Shown here: positions 36,389 to 46,980 of the stretch, piece after piece | Position numbering within the stretch: position 1 is the stretch's first letter | Layout of the letters: every line of letters starts with the position of its first letter | From: Hypericum androsaemum | Taxonomy: Eukaryota; Streptophyta; Magnoliopsida; Malpighiales; Hypericaceae | Reading direction: 5' to 3' | DNA: 64,000 nt | NCBI GenBank assembly: GCA_963995505.1 | Contig: OZ023190.1 | Span: 19,338,092-19,402,091, forward strand | The notes under the pieces: generated by a model | Seen by the model: only the letters and a program-made list of their open reading frames with translations | What the model was told of the DNA's origin: nothing | Databases searched by the model: none | Translations under genes and position numbers: made by a program

Positions 36389-37198
36389 AGATGGATCTTC
36401 TCGAACAACACATGCAATTTTTTTGCCCCCTGACAAAATTACGCTAGGGCCAGTCAGGATCTGAACTTCTCTAGTTGTTCAAAATGTTATTTGTTGTGTA
36501 GGTTGGGGTGCTAATCATTGTTTGAGTTTAGTGAATTAGGAATTGTTCCTCCCATTCTTTGATCTCTCCATTCAATCATTGTGATTCTTCTGCCCAGCTC
36601 AGCTCTCTTCTGGGTTTCCATTGTAATCTGTAGTGAGAGTTTTGTAATTTATGCAACTCAGTTGGAAGTCCAACGCAAATACTTTTGATGATTTTCTTCC
36701 AATTATATCTCAGCATATGGGTTTTTCCTTTGTAGTGAGGCATCTGGTTACATGGCAGGGAAGTGAACAAGGTGCTGAGTACCGACGTCAATGAAGAAGA
36801 TGATCGAATCTTCAATCCGGGTTTTCAATGATTCACGGCTAGTCTAAACTCGAAGTACACAACTGGGGTCACTACATCCTCTCTCATCCCTTAGGCAGTA
36901 GAGTGTCTATATTTTTTCTTCCGAAGAGAGGGTGTAAATCTTTCACGGCTCAAAGAAAGGGATCAGTCTTGAAAAAAGAATTGGAAGGAAACAGACAGTA
37001 AGATAGACAAGCATCCCCAGATTGGACAGAAGTATCTGGTTAGAACTTGCATTACTCCCAGTTCTTGATGACCCAAAAGTTTCATTGTTAAAAGAAAGCA
37101 ATAATGCAAACATGATACAAAAACGATGCACTGGCTAAGATAAGAAGACAGAAGAAAAGTTCTTGAACTCACTTTAGCGGTAAAGTCAGCAAAATGAG
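36389..37198. other. Intergenic region between convergent genes
   Basis: It holds the 3' flanks of GCS (plus) and of the cytochrome b5-like gene (minus). No ORF or repeat stands out. Confidence 0.5.
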
Positions 37199-38398
37199 TT
37201 ACCTCTCCAGATCTCCAATATAGAAGTCGTCAATCATGTCAAAGACCCGGGTGCCGTGCTGCGGTCTGACATGTAATATCAGCAACAAAAAGAGCTTGAG
37301 AGACTCGCAGAGGAATGAAGAAAGATAGACAAAGTACGAAGGAGTTGGAGTTTACAGAACACTAAGGTAAGAGGGAGAGATAACTTCAGATAAAAGTCAA
37401 CAAACAGGAGGTAGTGAGAGGTTCTCCATGACATCTCTAGAGTAAAGAAGATGCCATACCTCGCTAAATCAGCAAGTGTCAGAGTAAAACAGATACATAC
37501 CCAAAAAAACCCTCCGTCGAATCATCTCCAGCATGCACCAAAATGGCATCTCCTCCTGGGTGCTCTTCTACATACGAAGTAACATCGAACACCTTTTGTT
37601 GCATTCAAAGAAAGTCAAAGATATGAAGCAAATGAAGGATTAAGAAGGTACCTGATACATTGCAAAGTACATGAAAATCATAGACCTGAGAAAAGTACCT
37701 TTCCCTTAATTATAATCCAACAGTCGGTGCTCTTGTTGTGCAAGGAGACTTCCGCTTGGGTGTAAGTCTTTGGAGCCTGACGAAGGAGACAGTTTATGCT
37801 AAGAACAAGGAAAATAAAGTGCAACACCTACTAACCGATTTCAAGCAATATGCATGACATATATAACTCCAAATCAAGATTGAGTACTTCCGATGCATTA
37901 AACGGAACTTTTGGAGCAAGATAACAATCAGGGGGATATTGAAAAGAGCAACGATGAAGACCTCAAAGTGACTGAGGCATATATTCAGACCCGGGAAAGA
38001 GATCATTCAGGACAAACTTTTACTAATTGACAGAAACATGACTAGCGCAAGTCTCATACGATAAAAAATAGACCTTGATAACTCTTGCTGCCCCAGAATA
38101 GAGTACCAAGCAACGCCAACCAAGAGAAAGTCAGAAACAACAACCCGCCAGAAACATACCTTACTTCCAGCAGAGCTATGACTCCTTACTTCTTGAGCTG
38201 CACCGAAGAAACAGATCTGATTAATGGAACATACATATTGACTAGACCGAAAAGGGAAGGAACATGAGCAGACCAGGAATTAACAAAGGAGGAGGGCAAT
38301 GTAAATTGACCTGATTTAATACGTTTTCTTGGAATCAAGATAAAACCACCCAACAACACACCAAGAATCAGCACCACCACAGCTAGGATCATCATCAC
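37199..38398 (-). CDS. CB5LP: Cytochrome b5-like heme-binding protein (about 120 aa)
   Basis: A small membrane-anchored heme protein likely to pass single electrons at a membrane. Exons on the minus strand: 38398-38311, 38197-38160, 37776-37699, 37592-37501, 37265-37199 (363 bases including the stop). The N-terminus is a hydrophobic helix (MMMILAVVVLILGVLLGGF) followed by RKR, so the anchor is N-terminal, unlike standard cytochrome b5, and matches the plant CB5LP type. The heme domain reads HNKSTDCWIIIKGKVFDVTS, then EEHPGGDAI (H79, axial ligand), HAGDDSTEGFFGPQH (H102, likely second ligand) and TRVFDMIDDFYIGDLE. A 14-base candidate exon (38087-38074) joined to an upstream acceptor (37798) would also keep the frame and give 132 aa. 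The N-terminal splicing is therefore the least certain part. Confidence 0.85.
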
Positions 38399-38798
38399 TC
38401 AGATACACCTCCTCACACCACCCAACAACGGCTACACAATTCAATGCCAATCAGGAAAAAAAAAGCAAAATAATTCACCGATGAAGAAAATATATGCCGA
38501 TCCGAACACGACACAAAGAAAGCTACAAACTATGCAACCGCGAAGAGGCCTAGTTCAATTGCAATGTTCTTTGGCTCTCAACACCCAAAAGAGTGGATTT
38601 TTATCAAGATCTCACTGGAAAGTTCAAGTCTTTGCAAAACGCAGACGGGTTAGATGAGGAAAGAATAACTGGGTGGTCTCAGTTTCTCAATTACAACACA
38701 TTAAAAGGTCGTCTTTTGAGTTTGGTTCCGCCCCACTGAGAGAAAGAGCTTAGCTCCTTCCTTGTTCAGTTAGAACTTAGAGGAGTCAGATCCTCCTC

Positions 38799-38802
<4 letters not shown>

Positions 38803-38832
<30 letters not shown>
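38803..38832. repeat. GA microsatellite
   Basis: An uninterrupted run of about 15 GA units, which reads (CT)n in the leader/promoter of the minus-strand cytochrome b5-like gene. Confidence 0.95.
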
Positions 38833-38835
<3 letters not shown>

Positions 38836-39642
38836 GACCTGTTTGGATTCTGCAAGTAAGTGGCTTGTGCTTGCTTGGCCTCAGTCGTCGTCGGTCCTCC
38901 GGCCTTCCGCCGTCGAGGGAGTTCAACTTTATTGGTTATTGCAGGATTTGGGAAATTAGACATTGGGCTCGGTATTTCAACTATGGACAGAGTAACAATG
39001 GGCCCAACAGAAGCTTCTTCATCTTCTTTTCTTTTGTTTTTTTTATGTAAAAGAGAGAAATTTTGGAATTGAAAAAGAGAGAGTTGATTTTTTATCCCAC
39101 GACTATTACTACTGCAGTTTACATTTCACAGCATTACTGGTAAATGATAAATCAATTAAGTTGCCCTATTGAGTTATCTTGATGAAGAAAATTGAAAATT
39201 GTCAATTTTTTCATCCATGACCCTTTGATATCAAATAATAAAGTAAAGTAAAATCACATTTTATAAAAGAGTGACACTCCTGGGTTTTTTTTTACCAATC
39301 TCAATGAAGTATTGGGACACTTGATACCTAAATGGGATCCCGAATTAAAGAATTCCGAATCAGGCGTCCACGTGGGTTAATACGAAGGTAAAGTTTCGTA
39401 TTGTAGAACCACAATATGGAAAACAATTCAGTAATGGACACCTGATTCGATATACTTTAATGTTGAACCCCATTTTATTAATAAATGTCCGAATAAAAAA
39501 CCCCACTCCAAAGTGGAAAAGGACCAAATTGAAATCCCGACCAAACTCACGCGGCACAGACAGAGAGAAAACCCAACCCGACGCTGAAACCTAAACCCCA
39601 AAAACTTGGAAAAAGAGAGAACCCAGAAAGAAAAAAGGGAAA
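38833..39642. other. Divergent intergenic region
   Basis: This region lies between the minus-strand cytochrome b5-like gene and the plus-strand Rit1-like gene and must hold both promoters. It is AT-rich, and I see no strong TATA box. Confidence 0.4.
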
Positions 39643-42147
39643 ATGGAGGAGGAGGAGTGGTCGAGGAGGAGGAGGAGGAGGGAGGAGCTGAGCATATACA
39701 AGGCGGCGCGTGCGATTAAGAGGAAAGAGAACAGCCTCTACAATGCGCTGATGTCGATATACTCCGACTCCGTTTTCGTCGGCGAGATCTCCCAGCTGTG
39801 GCCGGAGCTCCCCCTCCTCGCCAACCTCCGGTGCGGCCTCTGGTACTCGTCCGCCTTCCACTCCACGTGCTACTTCAAGTCCACCGACGGCCACCAGAAC
39901 AAGTGCTCCTTTAGTACCTCCCGCCTCAACCTCCACGTCGCCCTCCTCTCCGGTAACCCACCCTCCCCTCCCCTCCCCCCCTTTTAAATTCTAAAGGAAG
40001 GAAATTTATTGGTTGGTTTCTTGAACATTGGATTAGGGCAGAAGGGCGGGTGCATGATCGTTGATTCCACGCGGAAAGGGAAGCGCTTTCCTGACAGTAT
40101 GTCCAAGACGATTCCCATCTGGGCTTGCGTTTTCAATCGGGCGGTTGCAAGGCTTAGGAGGAGGTATGAGGTGAGGGAGAACGGAGGATATGTCGGTATA
40201 ACTAGTGATCAATGGGATTGTTCTCTGCATCTCCCTCTTTGGGTACCGGAAACTGAGAAGGCAGCCATTGAGGAACGGCTTGAGGGATGGACTGATGAGT
40301 TGGAAGCCAGCGGAGCTGATATCGAGTCTATCTCGTCGTGCCTTAGAAAGCCCTTGCGACCTCTGTGGATTTCTCAGAAGACAGTCATCTGGTTGAATGA
40401 GGTGCCGGATCATGATTCATGGGATTTCACCCCTGTTATACTTGTTTCGCCCTCTTTGCCTGATGGCATTGCGCAGCAGAGGACGACTTCAGAGTTTAGC
40501 TGGGCTTACATAGCGGGAGCTGGAGATGATGAAGAAAGTTGGGCGAGGGGTTTGTCCCCCGGTCTATTTTGGAAGCATGTCTATGATCTTATCAGCTCTG
40601 GTCCTGATTTGTGTAATCAGAAGGTCGCTGACATGGTGGAGAAAGATAGGGTGTATCGTGCTCAGAGAGGAATGGATGCTCCTCAGGTTATGGTCAAACC
40701 GCCTGGAAAATTGAATGGCATGGATGCTATTGATCCTGAATTTAGTGTGAACATGCAAGAGCGTGATAGCCCTCTCGAGTCTTCCAATAATGACCTTGCA
40801 ATATTCTGGCTGGGTTTGACCAATGTCGCTGTTGGCCCAATTCAACTTGGTAAGTGTGTCTGTTACTTCGAACCCGGTTTCTGGTTATTTAGATGTGATC
40901 CAAAGAAAGGATGAATAACTTCATTTGTCTTTAGGTATTACCATTGTTTGGCAAAATAAGTTCTTTGTTACTTCGCTTACGGTCCAGTTCATCCTCCCCT
41001 TTTCCTCCTGTTGCAGCTGCTGACATGTCTGATGTTGATTGCATACTGAACTGTGATCAAGAATCAATGTCAGTTGATTCCAAAGGTTACTTGCATCTTC
41101 CTATGGTGGTAGGTCTAGATAATGAATATTCAGTGTTGGGTATGTCAGCCTGTTATTTTATTTTACCGGTAACTTTTTGTTTGAGACCAGAGCTCAAAGC
41201 TGGATAGATTTTCAATCTTGAGCAATCTTCCTACCGCTGTGGACTTTGCAAGAGTCAAGCTTTCTCGGGGAAATAGGCTTCTAGTCTGTTGTCAGACTGG
41301 TATGAAGTTGTTACAGTGGCCTTTCTTCTTTTCCTTTTAACGCGCAACTGTCTTTCTAAGTTTCAGTGTCAGCCTCAAAATGTTTTTGTACACGCACAAT
41401 TAAGCCAAAGCTAGTTTTTCAAGGACTGTGGGAACTGTATAAAATGGATATTGGTCTTTTAATCTCACAAGAATTGATGTTGAGTTGCCAAGGCACTGCT
41501 CAGATGGCTGCTAATATTTTGTTCTCGATTTTTCCCAGGGGAGGATATCAGCGTGTGTGTCTGCCTGGCAATATTAACATCACTGTTTGATGATCAAGGT
41601 ACGGTGATTAGCTATTTTTTAGAGAAATAGTAGAGATAAAGATAAAAATATTTTCTGACAACTAGGAATGAGACAATCCAGGTATGACAACAGACAAAGT
41701 AAGGCCTGGTTGTTGTCTGGTTTCATTGTTGCATAAGTTTTCAAGTAGTACCGTTCCGAATCCCCAGAATGTATGTTGTCCTCTGTTATTTATGGTATGC
41801 AATTTTTATTGACAGTTTGATTATAACAGTGGCATGTAATCTGTATAGAACTATCATACTTTTCTCTTTAATGTGCTGCATTTTCCCCAATCGTGACACA
41901 AACTTATGTTCTCTTCTTTCAAGAAAACTTGCCTTTCTCCTATTCATTATATCTGAAGTTTCCGGATTCTGACTTCTTAGGCACTTTTGATGGTGGGAAT
42001 TCCTCCAATCCTACTATTATAACCAAATGGGAAATGCGGCGGCGACTTGTATATGTCTGCAAGTATGCGACAACAGCTCGACCTTCAAGAGGGAACTTGA
42101 AACAAGTGTTTGCTTTTCTTACGGGAGCAAGGGTTGGTTCAGCTTGA
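39643..42147 (+). CDS. RIT1: Initiator tRNA 2'-O-ribosyl phosphate transferase, Rit1-like (6 exons, 516 aa)
   Basis: In yeast Rit1 adds ribosyl phosphate to A64 of initiator tRNA-Met, which keeps it out of elongation. Exons: 39643-39952, 40037-40849, 41017-41108, 41191-41299, 41539-41598, 41981-42147. The 1551 bases close in frame, and 516 aa is close to the yeast protein. The N-terminal domain has basic MEEEEWSRRRRRR, then SIYKAARAIKRKENSLYNAL, LLANLRCGLWY, CYFKSTDGHQNKCSF, GGCMIVDSTRKGKRFPDS and SKTIPIWACVFNRA. The C-terminal part (LDRFSILSNLPTAVDFA, LLVCCQTGEDISVCVCLAIL) is the phosphatase-like Rit1 C domain. Exon 3 has several possible GT donors; 41109 was chosen because it alone keeps the frame into SSKLDRFS. 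A short 3' region follows. Confidence 0.92.
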
Positions 42148-43052
42148 AAGATCTACCCAATCACAATCTGCAAGGGATGTGGATCTCGAACTGACGTGAG
42201 TAACTTATGCAGCACCGAGGGAGCTATAGTGAGAGGATTCTTGGATGGATCCCAAGTGGTTACCTACTAACCTTATCAGGCTCATACCTACCTACCTACC
42301 GGTGGGCTCATGCACAGGTACTCCGAGCCTCCAAGGCCATTTCTATCAGGGAATCCAGTTCCCTGTGCTTCTAGATAGCGCACAAATATGTTGTGCCGAT
42401 TCAGTATGGCAGCTGATCTTGTCGATAAACGCTTGTGTCAAGCTCCAATGTTATGTGCTTGGTTTAAAGTAAAGGGTGGTCTTTTGGGCAATGTCAAGCT
42501 TGTAACTTTGCTCGGGAATCTCTTTCTTGATAAAAGAGTTTAATGGCTAAAAAGTACTTGGACGTTATCTGGTTGGTGGTGCAATCTTCTGTTGGGTCCA
42601 AAGCAGGTAGCTAAAGCAAAATCGTTGATGCAAAGGCAGCTGCTGACTGAATTTCGCTCGTCTGATATGTGCACTAGACTAGACGGAAAGATATTGAGAA
42701 GGACCAGGAAGAACAGGAGAGTGCAGCAAAAAGCATAAATATACTTTCCAAATTTGGCTTAATATGATTAACCATCTTTTTGTACCTTTTGGACCATGGA
42801 TATACTTTTACATGTTAAAGATGGCTTATGAGTTATCCAGAAGATAACCTAAAGAGCAATGATTTCTTCCTAGTGATGTAATACTGGTGGTGGTCTTTGT
42901 GGAAGACAGACAATATACTGTTGTTGCATGCAATCTGCTTTAAAGGGTTTGTGTGGGCTTCGTCTTTATCGACAAATTTCTTTTTGAGGAATGCCATCAC
43001 CAATTTAGATACATGAATATTACACTTCATAGCTCATCCTACCATTTATATA
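42148..43052. other. 3' flank of the Rit1-like gene
   Basis: Probably 3' UTR and spacer. No ORF or RNA gene recognised. Confidence 0.5.
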
Positions 43053-43313
43053 TGTGATACTCTAATTCTGAAAAACTTTAAGTGATTTGATTGGTACTAT
43101 CCATATCAATAAGGTCCACTTTTTTTTCTGGTACACATCTTGAGAGAACTCCAAGGTTAAACGTGTTTGGCCGGGAGTAGGATCAGGATGGATGATCTCT
43201 TAGGAAATTTTCGGGATGCGTGTGAATAAACACAAAGCACGCTAAAAAAGATCCGTGTTGGTCTGTAGAGACTAGTCGGTCGGATCTCGAGGATATATGT
43301 CTGTTACGCCTCA
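43053..43313 (+). mobile_element. Degraded Cassandra-type TRIM LTR with 5S-rRNA-like sequence
   Basis: The core (43145-43226) follows the 3' two thirds of plant 5S rRNA: AGAACTCCAAGGTTAA, CGTGTTTGGCCGGGAGTAG, ATCAGGATGGATGATCTC. It is followed by AAAGCACGCTAAAAAAGA and CGTGTTGGTCTGTAGAGAC, strings I associate with the 3' part of Cassandra LTRs. Upstream, TGTGATACTCT could be the LTR start and TGTTACG near 43303 the decayed end. Cassandra LTRs use the 5S internal promoter (RNA polymerase III). Only one LTR is seen and no target duplication is clear, so it is a solo or truncated copy. Confidence 0.7.
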
Positions 43314-44040
43314 CATCAAAGATTTTCAATATTGACATCACATTTGTGTTTAAATTTTGATAATAGAGAAGTCACTTCAACTCGATATTGATTAATCAAT
43401 ATAATGAATATTTCGATACTGTTGCGGGATAAGTGAACAAGTGACCCGAGACGGATCCGGAGTGGTCGTCCCAAGGTCTGTCTAACTTATACTAAGGCTA
43501 TGCTAGGCTAGGCTACGCTAAGCTACGAGCTACTGGCTACGGAAAAGAAAAGCGATACAAGATAAGTAAAGTAGTTGTTTGTTGTGTTGGTGATGATCGT
43601 CTCCCTTGCCCGAGCCCTCCTTATATAGAGTGTATTGACCTAACCTCCGCGCCTTCAGAATAGGAAATCCTAAACTGCCTCCAAGACCTTCGGTTCCAAG
43701 TCTCAATCCTGAGAGATCCACTTCAAGTTATTTGTTCCTAATATGACGGGATCCTCCCGGCTTAGTATAGGAAAACACAGGCTGCCTTCCTCGAACGAAC
43801 AGATCCCATCTCAAAATAGGAACATCCTCATCGTGACGCCCAAGCAACTGTGATCCAAGATCTCACCCGAATCTCAAAAATCTCGGCTCAACTTAGGAAA
43901 ATAAAAGCTGACTTGACCCTCTCGAACCTTCTATGCAAAAGCTCGTCTTAAGCCCGTCATCGCCCAAACGGCTTACCGCCTTTAGGCCAAAAGCGCCCCA
44001 AAACGGGCCCAAGCTGGCGCCTTCATAACTAAAGTGGATC
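43314..44040. other. Possible LTR sequence (minus or plus uncertain)
   Basis: TGTTGCGGGATAAG at 43420 looks like an LTR start. CCTCCTTATATAGAG (43616-43630) looks like a retroelement TATA region read on the plus strand. No protein domain and no second LTR are visible. Confidence 0.3.
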
Positions 44041-44560
44041 TGCTTCCCACTTTGAGGCCCATAACGGGAACTTCCACCCGTCGATCGCTTCCCGCTTCCG
44101 AGTGGGCTTCCTGCCTTCGGCCCACGGTCGCTTCCCGCCTTCGGCCCACGGTCGCTTCCCGCCTACGAAGGCCAAATGGGCTTCCCGCCTTCGGCTTCCT
44201 TCCTTTCGCTCTCTGCTTCCCGCCTTTGGCTTCTCTCCATCGCTTTCCGCTTCCCACCTTCGGCCTTAAGCGGGCCTTCTCGCCTTTGCTTTTCGCTTCC
44301 CGCCTTCGGCCTTAGGCGGGCCTTCTCGCCTTCTCCGCTTCCCGCCTTCGGCCTTACCGCATATAACCCTCCGGGCCCTAATGCCTTCGGGGCCCTAACG
44401 CCTTTGGGACTTAGGCGTCCCGTTAACGCCTCCACGCCTTAACGGCTCCTTTGGCCTCTCGCCCTCGGGGCCCTAACGCCTCCTTTGGCCTCTCGCCCTC
44501 GAGGCCCTAACGCCCTTGGGGCTTAGGCATCCCGTTAACTCCTTGGGGTCCGAAGCGGAC
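44041..44560. repeat. GC-rich imperfect repeats (CTTCCCGCCTTCGG family)
   Basis: TTCCCGCCTTCGGC recurs many times, first as a roughly 27-bp unit with CCCACGGTCGC (44110-44165), then as longer units ending CGGGCCTTCTCGCC (44255-44345). A second motif, CCTAACGCCT, recurs at 44385-44520. Open frames on both strands here are by-products of the composition. Confidence 0.75.
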
Positions 44561-44692
44561 CTTCCCGCTAGGCTGCCTTAAGTCCAACACGGACTTGGAC
44601 GATGGGCTAAGCAGTCCAATTCACTATCACACACCAACCCGAACACGGGTTCCCACATACAAACCCAGAGACGACGGGCCGAGGCGACGTCG

Positions 44693-44868
44693 ACATGGTC
44701 GAGATGACCTTGGCGAGGCTACGATAACATGGTCTAGATGCCCTTGGCGAGGCGACGATGACATTGTCCCGACGCCTTTGGCGAGGCGACGACGACATGG
44801 CCCAGACGCCCTTGGCGAGGCGACGTCGACATGGCCCAGACACCCTTGCGAGGCGACATGGACATGCA
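44693..44868. repeat. 34-bp minisatellite, about 5 copies
   Basis: The unit reads GACATGGCCCAGACGCCCTT then GGCGAGGCGACGTC. Copies begin near 44693, 44727, 44761, 44795 and 44829. The last is shortened by deletion. Confidence 0.85.
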
Positions 44869-45034
44869 CCTTGATCTAGGCCTCTCCTTTAAGGACGTGA
44901 GACCCTTAATAAATTTTGTGCTCGACGTCGTCCTTACGGGCATGGACTTGGAACTAAATCTTGCCTTTATCGACTTGAACCTCATGCTCAGCGTCACGTC
45001 CTTACACACGAAATATTTGTACTCCACTTACTGA

Positions 45035-46857
45035 CAAGAATTATATTCGAAGAACATTTATATTATTACAATATTACTCACGCGCAGGTAATAATTATGA
45101 TTAAGGTCCGGTTATTATACTATAGTGCACATGATCCATGTGCTACTAATCGTAGCCATCATATATAACCCTAATAGAGGAATCGTACTGCTTGGAACAT
45201 AATATATAATTAATAAGTTCAAATTGATTAACCTATTATATTCTTCTGCGGGTTTGAACGCGTTAATTTGAACAATAATATGGACGTATTTGAGTTCGCG
45301 AGCATCAATTGTCCTGTACGTTATTATATAGTTAAAACCTTGATCTAAAGTGGTACTTTAACTGATATAATACCGCATTGTCTCAGGAAAATAATATTGT
45401 CTAATGAATGGCCACTAATATAGCACCGTCCTCATGATTCCTAACCTAATCTATATGCATCCATAGGCATCTTGGACTTCGAGAACACGTTTAATAAGCA
45501 AAGAGTTTGCTTTTCTCTTTGTAATTTTATTAGGTAACATGTGCCTATTTGCAACAATACGAGGTTGAGTTATCTCTCTAAGAAGGATTGGTAAACTTAC
45601 GGATAGAAATTTCTCGGATAAAAATTTTCAGGGATGGGTAAAATATTTTAGATACCAATAGAGTTTTTTTTTGCTATAATTTTCTCTTTAAATTTTTAAT
45701 AAAACATATTTGCTTACAAAAAAGAAAGTAACGTGTGATTATATCAGCATATACTCGATCAATTGATCAAAAATCTCGAGTTGAACCTCTATAAATACAA
45801 CGATCTTAAAAAAGTTGGGTCTTAAGTAAGTAGCAATATACGGTATCAGTGGAAAAAAGTTGGGTCCTAAGTAAGTAGCAATACCTTCTCCAAAAAAAAA
45901 GTAAGTAGCAATATACGGTATCAGTGGCCTCGTGTATATGTCTGCCCCTTTCTAGTATATCTGTACCAATGGGATGTGCTTCATATCTTTTTTTTTTTAA
46001 TAAATGATATGCTTCATATCTTATAACGTCCTGTCACGAATCCCATGACCCATGATTTATGCACCACCGATTATTCTCAAGAAATATGACAACTTTATAT
46101 ATAGGTTACATGAGAAAAAAAACCCAAGGGCTGTTGATGGTAAAAAAAATTGGCTGAGCGATAGCTGCTTTAATTAGGTTATATTACAAAGTTCAATTGT
46201 TGCCAAGCAAAATATTAAGGGCCATACAAGATCCACAATAATTCTAAAAAAATAGATCCACAATAATCTAATATCAAATAATCTTCTTTTCACACCAACC
46301 TGTTTTATTGGTCCTTTAATGACGAGGGACAAAAAGAGCAAATATTGGACCGACCAAAAACAAGAAAATAAACTTGCTTTCAATAGTCTTTTATGGAATA
46401 AAGTGAAATAAAAGTTGGTCATAGTTATCTTTTAATCAAAAGACATGTAACACACAACATTATCTTTGTTTCGTCGGAAAATATCTTTTAGATGACTTCA
46501 TTATTTTTTATTAAAAGTTATTTTCCATCATAGCAAACAACTTTTCAGTAGGAAAAATATCTTAAGAAAATAATATTTTCTGATATTAATTTGAGCCTGA
46601 AATCATTTTTCGGCTAAACAAACAAAACCGTAACAAAATACCCAAAATTGCATACGCCTGACTGCATATAGAGAAAGTGTCCTTTTTGCCTTTCTATGAA
46701 TATTTTGAGTCCAAGTGGTAAGAAAAGTGATCCAAGTACTACTGTACTTAAAACAATTGCAAAATCCCAACTTTTAACCACCCCACGTAAAGCTCACGAC
46801 AAATTAAATATAACAAAGAATGTCTTCTTGTTTGTATCAACAACAACACTCCATACT
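45035..46857. other. AT-rich intergenic region
   Basis: No gene found. It contains a small local triplication at 45808-45927 and a stretch with TTTTCC/GGAAAA inverted motifs (46470-46610) that may be an old MITE. The promoter of the ABCB gene lies at the right end. Confidence 0.45.
45808..45927. repeat. Local direct repeat (AAGTAAGTAGCAATA)
   Basis: AAGTAAGTAGCAATA occurs three times (about 45825, 45869, 45899). The first and third are extended by TACGGTATCAGTGG, and the first two are preceded by AAAAAAGTTGGGTC. Confidence 0.85.
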
Positions 46858-46866
46858 TATATATAA
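46858..46866 (+). promoter_or_regulatory. Putative TATA box of the ABCB gene
   Basis: TATATATAA lies 123 bp before the chosen ATG, a normal distance for a plant gene. Confidence 0.55.
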
Positions 46867-46980
46867 TGAGTAGCTACTAGGTGCCTATATCATTGCCAAT
46901 GAATCAAACCCTTTTTTTGGTGTAGACCTCCCAAAGTTTCTTTGTCTAGTGTTGTAGCTTACTTTGGAGGAGGGGAGAAA

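Noticed and set aside
43145..43226. Functional 5S rRNA gene
   Set aside because: The 5' third of 5S rRNA is missing and the rest has many changes; flanks match a Cassandra-type LTR.
44595..44879. 95-codon Arg-rich ORF over the 34-bp minisatellite
   Set aside because: The 34-bp unit is not a multiple of three, so the frame changes from copy to copy; no coding constraint is likely.
46942..46980. N-terminal extension of the ABCB protein
   Set aside because: It would start at TTG, not ATG; the first in-frame ATG (46981) gives the normal family start.
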